Shown here: piece after piece, positions 9,582 to 18,904 of the stretch
How the letters are laid out: each line of letters opens with the position of its first letter
Position numbering within the stretch: the stretch's first letter is position 1
DNA from: Methylobacterium mesophilicum
Lineage (GTDB): Bacteria; Pseudomonadota; Alphaproteobacteria; Rhizobiales; Beijerinckiaceae
Assembly (NCBI RefSeq): GCF_022179445.1
Contig: NZ_BPQU01000035.1
Span: forward strand, 1-49,949
Reading direction: 5' to 3'
Length of the DNA: 49,949 nt
Translations under genes and position numbers: made by a program
The notes under the pieces: generated by a model
What the model was told of the DNA's origin: nothing
The model's input: only the letters and a program-made list of their open reading frames with translations
The model's database searches: none

Positions 9582-12131
9582 ATGGGTGTCGGTCGTGCCG
9601 CGCACGTTCGAATCTGCGTGGGTGCGCTCACATTGACGGCGGCGAGCGCTGCGCTCGCCGAACTGCCCGAGACCGCGACCACGCACGCGCCGCGTGAGAT
9701 GCACAGCGTCGCCGCCCTGGCGATCTTCGGCGGCCTCGTCGCCTTCGCGGTGATCCTGTCGCTGCTTCACCTCTACGAGCGCGGGCGCTGGACCCGCCGG
9801 GAGCGGGAGCTGGCCGGCGCCCTCGACGTGCTCCGCGGCGCGCACGACCGCGCCGAGATGCTGCTCAACGCCGAGCGCCAGGTCATCGTCACCTGGGACC
9901 GGCGCAGCGAGCCGGTGGTCGAGGGCGACATCAGCCTGGCGATCTACGGCGAGCGGCCGACCTCGGGCTATGCCCGCCGCGTCCTGGCCTTCGGCACCTG
10001 GCTGGTCGCGTCAGACGCCGCCGCGGTCGAGGCCGCGGTCGAGACCCTGCGGGCGCGGGGCACGAGCTTCTCCTTGAGCCTGCGCACCCAGACCGGGCGC
10101 AGCATCGACGCCCACGGGCAGGCGGTGGCCGGCCGCGCGCTGCTGCGCCTGCGCGAGACCAGCCAGGAGCGCTGCGAGATCGCCGACCTGCGCGCGACCC
10201 TGGACGAGACCCGCCGCGGCCTGTCGGCGCTGGCCGGGCTCCTCGACGCGATCCCGCAGCCGGTCTGGCGGCGCAACCGCGAGGGTGGGCTGAGCTGGGT
10301 CAACGCGGCCTACGCGGCGGCCGTCGAGGCCGAGACTCGCGAGGCCGCTCTCGACGGCGGCGTCGAGCTGTTCGACCGTCCGGCCCGCGAGGCGATCATC
10401 CGCGACGAGGCGGCGCGCGCCGCCGGCCTGACCCGGACGGTGCCGCGGCTCTCGGCCGTGGTGGCCGGCAGCCGGCGCATGCTCGACGTGTTCGAGACCA
10501 CCCTGGACAGCGGCCGGGTCGGGATCGCCATCGACGTCTCAGAGCTTGAGAGCGTCCGCGCCGACCTGCAGCGCCAGATGAACGCGAACGTCCGCACCCT
10601 GGACCAGTTGCCGACCGCGGTGGCGATGTTCGACGTCTCGCAGCGGCTGATCTTCCACAACGCCGCCTACCGCCAGCTCTGGGACCTCGATCAGGCCTTC
10701 CTCGACAGCCGCCCCTCCGACGGCGAGATCCTCGACCATCTCCGGGCCGAGCGGAAGCTGGAGGAGCAGGCGGATTTCCGCGGCTGGAAGCAGGGCGTGC
10801 TCGCCGCCTACCGGGCCGCCGAGGCCAACCAGAGCTGGTGGTACCTGCCCGACGGACGAACGCTCCGCGTCGTGGCCGACCCCAACCCGCAGGGCGGCCT
10901 GACCTACCTGTTCGACGATGTCTCCGACAGCCTGAACGCCGAGACGCGCTACATCGCCCTGCGCCGCCTCCAGGCCGAGACCCTCGACACCCTGGCCGAG
11001 CCGGTGGCGGTGTTCGGGGCCGACGGGCGGATGACGCTCGCCAACCGGGCGTTCTGCACGGTCTGGCGCCTCGATCCGGCGACCGTCGAGGAGCGGCCGC
11101 ATGTCGATGCCGTCATCGCCGCCTGCCGGTCGCTCGCACCGGCCGAGGAGCCGTGGCTCGACATCCGCGACGCGGTGGTCGGCCTCGAATCGCGCACCGC
11201 CCAGTCCTGCCGCCTGGAGGTGGTGGACGGCACGGTTCTCGACTGCGCAGCGCAGCCGCTGCCCGAGGGCGCGACCCTGCTGACCCTGATCGACGTCACC
11301 GCGAGCGTGAACGTCGAGCGGGCGCTGACCGAGAAGAACGACGCGCTCGAGAAGGCCGCGCAGCTGCGCGACACCTTCGTGCACCACGTCTCCTACGAAC
11401 TGCGCTCGCCGCTCACGAACATCATCGGCTTCACGCAGCTGCTCGGGGACGAGACGGTCGGTGCGCTCAACGACCGCCAGCGCGAATATTCTGACCACAT
11501 CATGCGCTCGTCTGCGGCGCTGCTGGTCATCATCAACGACATCCTCGACCTCGCCTCGATCGATGCCGGCTCGCTGGAGCTTCAGCGGGAGGAGGTCGAC
11601 GTGCAGACCACGATCGAGGCCGCCCTGCGCGGCATCGAGGACCGGTTGGCCGAATCCCACATCACCCTGGCCCTCGACGTGCCCGAGGATATCGGCAGCG
11701 TCCACGCGGACGGGAAGCGCATCCGCCAGATCCTGTTCAACCTGCTCTCCAACGCCGTCGGCTTCTCGGATGCCGGGCAGCGGGTCGAGGTCCGCGCCCG
11801 CCGGGACGCGCAGGAGCTGATCCTGAGCGTGCGCGACCACGGCCGCGGCATGCCGCCGGAGATCGCCGATTCGGTCTTCAACCGCTTCGAGAGCCACACG
11901 CTGGGCACCCGCCATCGCGGCGTCGGGCTCGGCCTGTCGATCGTGCGGTCCTTCGTCGAGCTCCATGGCGGGCGGGTCCTCCTGGAGACCGCGCCCGGGG
12001 CCGGGACCCAGGTGACCTGCATCTTCCCGCTCTTCCCGTTTGACGGGTCGCATCGCGAGCATCCCGAACGACGACCCGCCACGGCCCCGACCGTGATCGC
12101 CGTGCGCAAGCCGGGCCTGGCGGTCCACTGA
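9582..12131 (+). CDS. divL: DivL-like PAS sensor pseudokinase (Tyr in place of His)
   Basis: The 849-residue protein has a signal-like N-terminus, one membrane helix (about 44-63), several PAS-type regions (about 215-560) and a C-terminal kinase core. The dimerisation box reads VSYELRSPLTNI: Tyr605 stands where histidine kinases carry the phospho-accepting His. The ATP-binding domain keeps its N, G1 and G2 boxes (NLLSNAV, DHGRGM, GVGLGLSIV). Caulobacter DivL has the same His-to-Tyr change and controls CckA-CtrA cell-cycle signalling. Position next to ahcY also fits DivL of related bacteria. ATG 9582 is preceded by a G-rich binding site. Confidence 0.82.
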   Translation: MGVGRAAHVRICVGALTLTAASAALAELPETATTHAPREMHSVAALAIFGGLVAFAVILSLLHLYERGRWTRRERELAGALDVLRGAHDRAEMLLNAERQVIVTWDRRSEPVVEGDISLAIYGERPTSGYARRVLAFGTWLVASDAAAVEAAVETLRARGTSFSLSLRTQTGRSIDAHGQAVAGRALLRLRETSQERCEIADLRATLDETRRGLSALAGLLDAIPQPVWRRNREGGLSWVNAAYAAAVEAETREAALDGGVELFDRPAREAIIRDEAARAAGLTRTVPRLSAVVAGSRRMLDVFETTLDSGRVGIAIDVSELESVRADLQRQMNANVRTLDQLPTAVAMFDVSQRLIFHNAAYRQLWDLDQAFLDSRPSDGEILDHLRAERKLEEQADFRGWKQGVLAAYRAAEANQSWWYLPDGRTLRVVADPNPQGGLTYLFDDVSDSLNAETRYIALRRLQAETLDTLAEPVAVFGADGRMTLANRAFCTVWRLDPATVEERPHVDAVIAACRSLAPAEEPWLDIRDAVVGLESRTAQSCRLEVVDGTVLDCAAQPLPEGATLLTLIDVTASVNVERALTEKNDALEKAAQLRDTFVHHVSYELRSPLTNIIGFTQLLGDETVGALNDRQREYSDHIMRSSAALLVIINDILDLASIDAGSLELQREEVDVQTTIEAALRGIEDRLAESHITLALDVPEDIGSVHADGKRIRQILFNLLSNAVGFSDAGQRVEVRARRDAQELILSVRDHGRGMPPEIADSVFNRFESHTLGTRHRGVGLGLSIVRSFVELHGGRVLLETAPGAGTQVTCIFPLFPFDGSHREHPERRPATAPTVIAVRKPGLAVH

Positions 12132-12204
12132 GGCCGACGGCGAGCGGGGCGATCCGTTTTCGCGCCGGGCTTGATTAATCCCCCGGCCGGGCTCAGCAGG
12201 GCGC

Positions 12205-13437
12205 ATGTCCGACACAGATCGTTCCGGCTGGGCCGTCTTCGGTATCGGGGACTTCCGGCTGTTCGGCTCGGCTCGCTTTCTCACGGGCCTCGCGTATCAG
12301 ATGCAGGCGGTGGCGATCGGCTGGTTCGTCTACGACCTGACCCATTCCGCGCTGGCGCTGGGCCTCGTTGGGCTGGCGGGTTTCCTCCCCGCGGTGATCT
12401 GCGCCCTGATCACCGGCCACGTGGCGGACGCCTATGACCGCCGCCTCGTGGGCGCTGCGGCGTTCGGACTCCAGAGCCTGGCGAGCTTCGGCCTGCTCGC
12501 CTACGCGCTGGCCGGCCTCCAGGCGATCTGGCCGATCTACGCCCTGGTGATCGTTGTCGGCACCGCGCGGGCCTTCGCCAACCCCGCCCTGCAGGCGCTG
12601 CTGCCGACCTTGGTACCGGGGCCGCAATTCGGCTCGGCCATCGCATGGAACGCCTCGCTCTGGCAGAGCGCGTCGGTCATGGGCCCGGCGCTCGGCGGCC
12701 TGCTCTACGCACTCGGGCCGTCGGTCGTGTTCGGCGGCGCGGCGGCGAGCTTCGCGCTGGCGAGCGTCCTGACCGGGCTGATCCGGTTCCGGCCCGCTGC
12801 CGTGACCGAGCGGCCGCCGATCACCTGGGCGGCCCTCTCGGCCGGCATCGGCTACATCCGCTCGCAGCCGGTGGTGCTGGGGGCGATCAGCCTCGACCTG
12901 TTCACCGTCCTGCTGGGCGGCGCCACCGCGCTCCTGCCGATCTATGCCGGCGAGGTGCTGCATGTCGGCCCGCTGGGGCTCGGCGCGCTCCGCAGCATGC
13001 CGGCCTTCGGGGCCGTCACCATGGCAATCCTGCTCGCCTACCGGCCCTTGCGCCGTCATGCCGGGATCCGGATGCTCCGGGCCTGCGCGCTGTTCGGTGC
13101 GGCCACCGTCGTGTTCGGCCTCTCGACCTCGCTGGCACTGTCGATGGCCTGCCTGTTCGTGACCGGCGCCGCCGACATGATCTCGGTCTACGTCCGCCAG
13201 ACCTTCGTACAGGGCGAGACCCCGGACGCCATGCGCGGCCGGGTCTCGGCGGTGAACACGGTGTTCATCGGCGCCTCGAACGAACTCGGCGAGTTCGAAT
13301 CGGGCGTGCTCGCCGCTGCGATCGGGGCGGTCCCGGCAGTGGTGGCGGGCGGCGCCGCGACGATCGCGGTCGCGCTGCTCTGGGGCCGGTTCTTCCCGGC
13401 CTTGCGGGCGCGGGACCGGTTGCAGGTGAAGGGATAG
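12205..13437 (+). CDS. MFS transporter, EntS/MFS_3-like
   Basis: The 410-residue polytopic membrane protein has about 12 hydrophobic segments. The N-terminal half contains FRLFGSARFLTGLAYQMQAVAIGW and the loop GHVADAYDRR, the usual MFS loop 2-3 motif position (G-x-x-x-D-x-x-x-R-R). The C-terminal half has VYVRQTFVQGETPDAMRGRVSAVN, typical of the MFS_3 branch that includes the enterobactin exporter EntS. The substrate cannot be deduced. It has no co-transcribed partner; DivL ends 73 bases upstream. Confidence 0.88.
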   Translation: MSDTDRSGWAVFGIGDFRLFGSARFLTGLAYQMQAVAIGWFVYDLTHSALALGLVGLAGFLPAVICALITGHVADAYDRRLVGAAAFGLQSLASFGLLAYALAGLQAIWPIYALVIVVGTARAFANPALQALLPTLVPGPQFGSAIAWNASLWQSASVMGPALGGLLYALGPSVVFGGAAASFALASVLTGLIRFRPAAVTERPPITWAALSAGIGYIRSQPVVLGAISLDLFTVLLGGATALLPIYAGEVLHVGPLGLGALRSMPAFGAVTMAILLAYRPLRRHAGIRMLRACALFGAATVVFGLSTSLALSMACLFVTGAADMISVYVRQTFVQGETPDAMRGRVSAVNTVFIGASNELGEFESGVLAAAIGAVPAVVAGGAATIAVALLWGRFFPALRARDRLQVKG

Positions 13438-13500
13438 CGGCCGGCCATTATCCCTTCGAGGCCAGTATCACGATTAGAAAGGGATAATGCATTCCCTTTC
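13429..13500. promoter_or_regulatory. Cluster of alternating AAGGGATA-type inverted repeats
   Basis: Three overlapping inverted pairings use one motif. CATTATCCCTT (13446-13456) pairs perfectly with AAGGGATAATG (13479-13489). GAAAGGGA (13477-13484) pairs with TCCCTTTC (13493-13500). AAGGGATA at 13429-13436 could pair with TATCCCTT at 13449-13456. The cluster starts at the end of the MFS gene and precedes the nucleotidyltransferase gene. It could be a repeated operator or a set of competing RNA hairpins. Confidence 0.5.
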
Positions 13501-13568
13501 AACATCTTGCGCCGGACGTGACATGTGCTATCAAACCAAGCCCGTCGAAAAGTGCTTGGAATCGAGCC

Positions 13569-14627
13569 ATGCTGTTCACCGACTTGAATGGCGATCAAGC
13601 CCGACAGACGATCGACACGGAGCAGGTCTTCGGGGCCTACGTTGCGGCCCGCACCGAGCTCGATCACCGCTATGTGGGTTCAATGGCTTGGAAGACGGTG
13701 GGCTCGCATACGTACCTGTATCGGAAGCGACAGGGCGTCTGGAAATCTCTCGGTGCCCGCTCGTCCGGCACGGAGGAAATCCACCGCGGCTACCATGAAG
13801 GCCGCGCGGATCTGCAGGATCGAATCGCAAACCTCTCCGCCCGCATGGACGCGATGGCCCCGGTCAACCGCGCGCTCCGACTCGGGAGAATGCCCATCAT
13901 CGCGGCCCGTGTCCTGCGCCGCCTGACTGAGACGCGGCTCTACGGTCCCGTCGTCGGGGTCGTCGGTACCAACGCCCTATACGCCTATGAACGCCTCGCA
14001 GGCGTTCAGATTGCAGGCCCGCAACTCGCGACGGGCGACATCGATCTGCTGTACGACGCCCGAAAAAGCCTGCGCCTCGTTGCGCCGGAGGCGGTGGCAG
14101 GCGGATTGCTGGCCGAACTGCGAAAGGTCGATCGCTCGTTTACGGTCATCGGAAATCCTGGCTTCCGCGCCGTCAACCGAGACGGTTACTTGGTCGATCT
14201 GATCATGCCGGCCGGGAAGGATCCGATACGGCCTCCGGTTCGCAATCGCATCGGATCGGCCTCGGATGAATTGCAGGCGGTCGAGATCGAGGGGCTCGCG
14301 TGGTTGGTCAACAGCCCGAAGACCGCCGTCACGGCGATCGATGCAAGGGGCTATCCGGTGCAGATGTGGGTAATCGACCCGCGCGCCTTCGCGCTCCACA
14401 AGGCATGGCTCTCAACCAGGGGCGACCGCGATCCGCTGAAACGAACGCGCGATGCCGCGCAGGCCGATCTCGTCGTGTCTTTGATTCGGACGCGGCTGCC
14501 CCGATTGCCGTTCGACGACCCTGCGCTCAGAGCCCTCCCGCGCGCCCTGCGCGATCTGGCCGATACGATCGGCAAGCCACCGGCGCCCGAAGATGCCGAC
14601 GCTAAACGGTCGGAGCCCGACTGGTAG
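13569..14627 (+). CDS. Nucleotidyltransferase-fold protein, GSU2403-like
   Basis: The 352-residue protein carries a nucleotidyltransferase-like core: GVVGTNALYAYERLAG then TGDIDLLYDAR, with the paired acidic residues D-x-D expected for metal binding, and YLVDLI later. This matches the GSU2403 nucleotidyltransferase-fold family as I know it; the reaction is unknown. ATG 13569 was chosen over 13518 because the extra 17 residues look non-conserved and cover upstream repeat DNA. Its composition is less GC-rich than the neighbours, and it occupies the place downstream of tolB (tail to tail) where pal usually lies, suggesting acquisition by transfer. Confidence 0.72.
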   Translation: MLFTDLNGDQARQTIDTEQVFGAYVAARTELDHRYVGSMAWKTVGSHTYLYRKRQGVWKSLGARSSGTEEIHRGYHEGRADLQDRIANLSARMDAMAPVNRALRLGRMPIIAARVLRRLTETRLYGPVVGVVGTNALYAYERLAGVQIAGPQLATGDIDLLYDARKSLRLVAPEAVAGGLLAELRKVDRSFTVIGNPGFRAVNRDGYLVDLIMPAGKDPIRPPVRNRIGSASDELQAVEIEGLAWLVNSPKTAVTAIDARGYPVQMWVIDPRAFALHKAWLSTRGDRDPLKRTRDAAQADLVVSLIRTRLPRLPFDDPALRALPRALRDLADTIGKPPAPEDADAKRSEPDW

Positions 14628-14651
14628 CCGGGCTCCATAGTCCCAAACGCC

Positions 14652-16010
14652 TCAGCGCCCGGCCAGCAGTGGCGACCAGGTCGGGTCGGAGGCGTAGGAC
14701 GGCGTCGGGATCGGCTGCTCGACCTTGCCGGTGATGTCGACCATGAACAGCTTGCCGCCGCCCTGGCCGCCCGGGTCGCGGAAGAACAGCACGTACTGGC
14801 CGTTCGGCGCGAAGGTCGGCCCCTCGTTGTGGTAGCCCTCGGTCAGGACGCGCTCGCCGGTGCCGTCGGGCTTCGACACGCAGATGGCGAAGCCGCCGTT
14901 GCGCTGGCGGGTATAGGCGATCAGGTCGCCGCGGGGCGACCACGCCGGCTGCGAGGCCGAGCCCGCCCCGAAGGTGATGCGGTGTGGGTTCGAGCCGTCC
15001 GCGCCCATCACGTAGACCTGCTGCGAGCCGCCGCGATCCGATTCGAACGCGATCTGCGAACCGTCCGGGGCGTAGGTCGGCGAGGTGTCGATCGCCATGC
15101 CGTTGGTGACCGAGCGCTGGGCCTTCGTGGCGATGTCCATCGTCACGATGTCGGCGTTCCCGCCCTGCTGCACGCTCATCACCAGGCGACGGCCGTCCGG
15201 CGAGAAGCGCGGGCTGGCGCTCATCGAATCGACGTTCCCGAGCGCCTGGCGGGCGCCGGTCTCCAGGTTGATCACCTGGACGCGCGGCTGGTGCCCGGTG
15301 GCCTGGGACATGAACGCGATGTCCTGCGTGGCCGGCGAGTAGCGCGGCGCGACGATCGAGGTCTCGCCGCTGGTGATCGCCCGGACGTTGGCGCCGTCCT
15401 GGTCCATCACCATCAGGCGCTTGCGCCGGTTCTCCTTGGGGCCGCTCTCGTCCACGAAGGCGATGCGGCTGTCGAACCAGGGGCCGAGGCCGGTGATCTT
15501 GGTGTAGACCGCGTCCGAGATCAGGTGGCCGGTGCGCCGGGCGTTGGCGGTGTCGGTGCCGTATTGCTGGCCGGTCATCTGCTGGCCCGAGGTTACGTCC
15601 CAGAGACGGAACTCGACCTTGAGCTTGCCCGAGGCGTCCCGCGAGACGCGGCCCGTCACGAGACCCTGCACGCCGGTGGCGCGCCATTTCTCGAAGTTCG
15701 GTGCGGCGTCGAAATTCGGCTGCTCGGGGAATCGGGCGTGGTCGAGGGGCGTGAAGTAGCCCGAGCGGCGCAGGTTGTTGGTCACCACGCCGGAGACGAG
15801 GCCGCCGAGGCTCGGGTCGCCGCCGAAATCCGCGATGGCGATCGGCAAGGGCTGGAAGTTGCCGCCGCCGATACGCAGCTGCAGCTGCGCCTGGGCCGGG
15901 GCCGCGAAGCCGACGGCGACCGTCAGCAGCGCGAGAAACGCGACGATGGGCGCGATCAGGCGCGCGGCTGAGGGCGCCGGAAGGCGCCCGGCGGAGGAAG
16001 TGCTGTGCAT
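14652..16010 (-). CDS. tolB: Tol-Pal system periplasmic protein TolB
   Basis: The 452-residue protein has a signal peptide (LIAPIVAFLALLTVAVGFAA, ending AQAQ), the N-terminal TolB domain (GNFQPLPIAIADF), and a beta-propeller of repeated blades (SPATQDIAFMSQ, SPDGRRLVMS, APDGSQIAFES, SPRGDLIAYT). TolB binds Pal at the outer membrane and receives energy from TolQRA, helping constrict the envelope during division. It is the last gene of the tolQRAB run here, 65 bases after tolA. No pal follows it in the window. Confidence 0.96.
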   Translation of the reverse strand: MHSTSSAGRLPAPSAARLIAPIVAFLALLTVAVGFAAPAQAQLQLRIGGGNFQPLPIAIADFGGDPSLGGLVSGVVTNNLRRSGYFTPLDHARFPEQPNFDAAPNFEKWRATGVQGLVTGRVSRDASGKLKVEFRLWDVTSGQQMTGQQYGTDTANARRTGHLISDAVYTKITGLGPWFDSRIAFVDESGPKENRRKRLMVMDQDGANVRAITSGETSIVAPRYSPATQDIAFMSQATGHQPRVQVINLETGARQALGNVDSMSASPRFSPDGRRLVMSVQQGGNADIVTMDIATKAQRSVTNGMAIDTSPTYAPDGSQIAFESDRGGSQQVYVMGADGSNPHRITFGAGSASQPAWSPRGDLIAYTRQRNGGFAICVSKPDGTGERVLTEGYHNEGPTFAPNGQYVLFFRDPGGQGGGKLFMVDITGKVEQPIPTPSYASDPTWSPLLAGR

Positions 16011-16075
16011 GGGTCGGATCCGAAGTGGCGATCAGACGGGGAGGCGGGTGACGGCCGGCGGCGCGGGTGGCGATA

Positions 16076-17377
16076 TCAGGTCGCCGTGAATTCGAACTCC
16101 GCGTTGATGGCCTTCCAGTCGTTGTAGTACGGCGCGTAGGTGGCCGGAATGTTATACGGCGCACAGCGGCGCACCGCCCGGAGCGCGGCCTGCGCGATCG
16201 ACTGGTCCACCCCGCTGGAACCGCCCCGCATGATCCGCGGCTCGGTGCTGAGCGAGCCGTTCGGGTTCAGCCGGATGTCGAGCACCGGTAGCACCACCCC
16301 CTGGGCGGCGCCCGGAGGCGCGGAGTAGCAGCGCTCGATCTGCTGCTGCAGCAGGCCGACCAGCGCGTCGCGCAGGGATGGCGACAGGCGCTGCGCGGTG
16401 CCGGTCGCGGCGCCCAGGGCCGCGACCTTCTGCACCGTATGGCCGGTCGCGCCGGTCGATTGCGACGGCGCCTTCGAGGCCAGCACCGAGCGGATGTCGC
16501 CGGCGTTGAACTTGTCGGCGAGCTCGGCCTGCTTGCGCGCCTTGGCCTCGCCGTCGGCCTTGGCCTTCGCGTCCGCCATCGCCTTGGATTTCGCCTTGGC
16601 GGCGGCCTCCGCCTTGGCGGCGGCTTCCGCCTTCTCGTGCGCGGCCTTGGCCTCGGCCATCTCCTTCTGGCGCTCGGCTTCCGCCTCGGCCTTGGCCTCG
16701 GCAGCCTTCCGGGCGGCTTCCCGGGCGGCCTCGGCCTTGGCGGCATCCGCCTTGGCCTTGGCCTCCGCCTTCGCGGCGGCGGCCTTCGCGGCGGCAGCCG
16801 CGGCTTCGGCCTCCTGCCGCTCGATCAGCTTGTCGAGCTGCTCGCGCTTCTCGGCCTCGGCCTTTGCGGCCGCCTTCGCCTCGGCCTTGGCCGCCGCGGC
16901 CTTCTCGGCGGCGGCAGCCTTGTCGGCCGCAGCCTTCTCAGCCGCCTTCTCAGCCGCCTTGGCGGCAGACTTCTCGGCCTCGCGCTTCTCCTCAGCGGCC
17001 TTGGCGGCCTTGGCCACCTCCTGCGGATCCGGCTCGGCGCGAAGGGGCATCTCCTCCGCGTTGGCGAGCTTCATCTCGGCCGTGCGCTTGGGCGCGGTCG
17101 GCGCGTCGGTCTTGGCGTTCTCGGGCTCGCGGTCCTCGACCTTCTCGGCCTGGCGGTCGGCCCGCGGCTGGGCGTTCGGCATCGGCTTGTCGGCCTGGCG
17201 CTCGCCCTTGGTGATCTCGGAGAACTGGTTCTCGGTGATCACCTCGACGGGCACGCCCTCCTGCGTCTCGGGCAGGGCCGGGGCCGCCACGCTGAACAGC
17301 GCGAAGGCCAGCAGCGCCACGTGGGTGCCGGCGGAGATCCAGACACCCGGTTCCTTGCGGTCGAAGTGGAACTCCAC
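16076..17377 (-). CDS. tolA: TolA-like envelope protein
   Basis: The 433-residue protein has one N-terminal membrane helix (ISAGTHVALLAFALFSVAA, about 15-33), then a very long Ala/Lys/Glu-rich segment (about 95-290) expected to form an extended helix across the periplasm. The C-terminal domain has a TonB/TolA-like pattern (LLQQQIERCYSAPPG, VLPVLDIRLNPNGSL). TolA links TolQR in the inner membrane to TolB-Pal. It starts 10 bases after tolR, so the genes are co-transcribed. The repetitive GCC/GAG region creates long false frames on the other strand. Confidence 0.92.
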   Translation of the reverse strand: MEFHFDRKEPGVWISAGTHVALLAFALFSVAAPALPETQEGVPVEVITENQFSEITKGERQADKPMPNAQPRADRQAEKVEDREPENAKTDAPTAPKRTAEMKLANAEEMPLRAEPDPQEVAKAAKAAEEKREAEKSAAKAAEKAAEKAAADKAAAAEKAAAAKAEAKAAAKAEAEKREQLDKLIERQEAEAAAAAAKAAAAKAEAKAKADAAKAEAAREAARKAAEAKAEAEAERQKEMAEAKAAHEKAEAAAKAEAAAKAKSKAMADAKAKADGEAKARKQAELADKFNAGDIRSVLASKAPSQSTGATGHTVQKVAALGAATGTAQRLSPSLRDALVGLLQQQIERCYSAPPGAAQGVVLPVLDIRLNPNGSLSTEPRIMRGGSSGVDQSIAQAALRAVRRCAPYNIPATYAPYYNDWKAINAEFEFTAT

Positions 17378-17387
17378 GGTCCGGACC

Positions 17388-17834
17388 CTACTGATGCTCT
17401 GGCTCGGTTACGAGGGCGACCTTCTTGAAGCCGCCGCCGGTCACGATCGCCATCACCTGGGCGACGCGGCCGTAATCGACCCGCTTGTCGCCGCGAACGA
17501 ACACACGCTCCTCGGTGCCGGTCTTGGCGGTCTCGAGAAGCTTCGGGATGATCGTGTCGTCGGTCAGCTCGTCCTCACCGAGGAAGACCTGGCCGGTCTG
17601 CCGGATCGAGATCGTCACCGGCTTCACGTCGGAATTGAGCGGCGAGGCCTTCGATTGAGGCAGATCGAGGGGCACGCCCACCGTCATCATCGGCGCCGCG
17701 ACCATGAAGATGATCAGCAGCACCAGGACGACGTCGATGAACGGCGTCATGTTGATCTCGTTGATCGGCCCGCCGCGCCGGCCCCTGCGCCGCCGCCGCT
17801 TGCCGCCGTGGGATGCGCCCGCCGCCATGCTCAT
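17388..17834 (-). CDS. tolR: Tol-Pal proton-channel subunit TolR (ExbD family)
   Basis: The 148-residue protein has a very basic N-terminus (GKRRRRRGRRGG), then INEINMTPFIDVVLVLLIIFMVAAPMM as its single membrane helix, with the conserved aspartate in FIDVV. The rest is a periplasmic ExbD domain (VFVRGDKRVDYGRV). With TolQ it forms the proton-driven motor that energises TolA. It lies 25 bases after tolQ and 10 before tolA. Confidence 0.96.
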   Translation of the reverse strand: MSMAAGASHGGKRRRRRGRRGGPINEINMTPFIDVVLVLLIIFMVAAPMMTVGVPLDLPQSKASPLNSDVKPVTISIRQTGQVFLGEDELTDDTIIPKLLETAKTGTEERVFVRGDKRVDYGRVAQVMAIVTGGGFKKVALVTEPEHQ

Positions 17835-17859
17835 GGATCAATCTCCTGGATCGGCCCGG

Positions 17860-18576
17860 TCAGGCGGCGAGCGAGAGGCGCTCGTCGATCTGGCGCGAAA
17901 GGATCGCGGAGAACTCGTCGGCGAAACCCTCCAGCCGCGATTGCGACTTCGAGACCTCGGCCTGGAGCTTGTTGTAGGCGAGCACCGCCGGGATCGCGGC
18001 GAACAGGCCGATCGCGGTGGCGAACAGCGCCTCGGCGATGCCGGGGGCGACGACGGCCAGCGAGGTGTTCTTGGAGGCCGCGATCGAGGTGAACGCGGTC
18101 ATGATGCCCCAGACGGTACCGAACAGGCCGATATACGGGCCGGCCGAGCCGATCGAGGCGAGGAACAACAGGCGCGACTCGAGCCGCTCGACCTCGCGCT
18201 GGATGGTGACGTCGAGCTGCTTCTCGATGCGCTGGGACAGGGACTGCACCTGACGGCCCGAGCCCTCGAACGAGCGCTTCCACTCGCGCATGGCGGCCAC
18301 GAACACCGCCGCCAGCCCGGTGGCCGGGCGGTCGTTGAACGAGCGGAACAGCTCCTCCAGGGAGCGGCCGGACCAGAACGCGTCCTCGAACGCGTCCATC
18401 TCGGCCTTGGTGCGCCGGAACAGCAGCGTCTTGTCGACGATGATCGTCCAGCACCAGATCGAAGCGCCGAGCAGCCCCACCATCACGATCTTCACGACGA
18501 AGTGGGCCTGCAGGAACAGCCCGAGCAGCGTCATGTCGGCGACAGGCGCGGCCTGCATCGCGTCGGCTGGGTTCAT
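17860..18576 (-). CDS. tolQ: Tol-Pal motor subunit TolQ (ExbB/MotA family)
   Basis: The 238-residue protein has three membrane segments: one near residues 16-38 and two in the C-terminal half within LFLASIGSAGPYIGLFGTVWGIM and VVAPGIAEALFATAIGLFAAIPAV. These match the MotA/TolQ/ExbB channel domain. ATG at 18576 was chosen because AGGAG lies about 10 bases upstream and the length fits the family; an in-frame extension to 18651 is unlikely. It heads the tolQRAB operon. The 328-bp gap upstream, shared with the divergent aldolase gene, presumably contains both promoters; no other feature was found there. Confidence 0.96.
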   Translation of the reverse strand: MNPADAMQAAPVADMTLLGLFLQAHFVVKIVMVGLLGASIWCWTIIVDKTLLFRRTKAEMDAFEDAFWSGRSLEELFRSFNDRPATGLAAVFVAAMREWKRSFEGSGRQVQSLSQRIEKQLDVTIQREVERLESRLLFLASIGSAGPYIGLFGTVWGIMTAFTSIAASKNTSLAVVAPGIAEALFATAIGLFAAIPAVLAYNKLQAEVSKSQSRLEGFADEFSAILSRQIDERLSLAA

Positions 18577-18904
18577 CCGTCGAGGTCTCCTGCTCCGGAT
18601 CGCGATGCGCCGGGCGAGGCCCGCGTCCGCCGGATCCGTGAGCGATATCAATGCTATCGTCCGCGAATCTGTCGAAAGTAAGGGCCGTCTTCACCCCGTA
18701 ATCGGGCGGCATCGCACCGACTTCGTTAAGGGCGCGACAGGGTTAAGGATCGGTTTCGATCGGGGCGATCCTAGGGCATTCCAGGACATCGGCCGCGGTA
18801 TGGGTCGCGTGGCGCCCGGCCGAGACTGGACCTCGCGAAACCGGGCCCGTTATTCTCATCCCTACGGCGAACCCGTCGCCGCGAGCCTCAGTCCAGGACG
18901 TGTC

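Noticed and set aside
16398..18092. Long plus-strand frames opposite tolA, tolR and tolQ
   Set aside because: They arise from the repetitive GCC/GAG codons of tolA and read as Ala/Ser or Gly/Leu strings.
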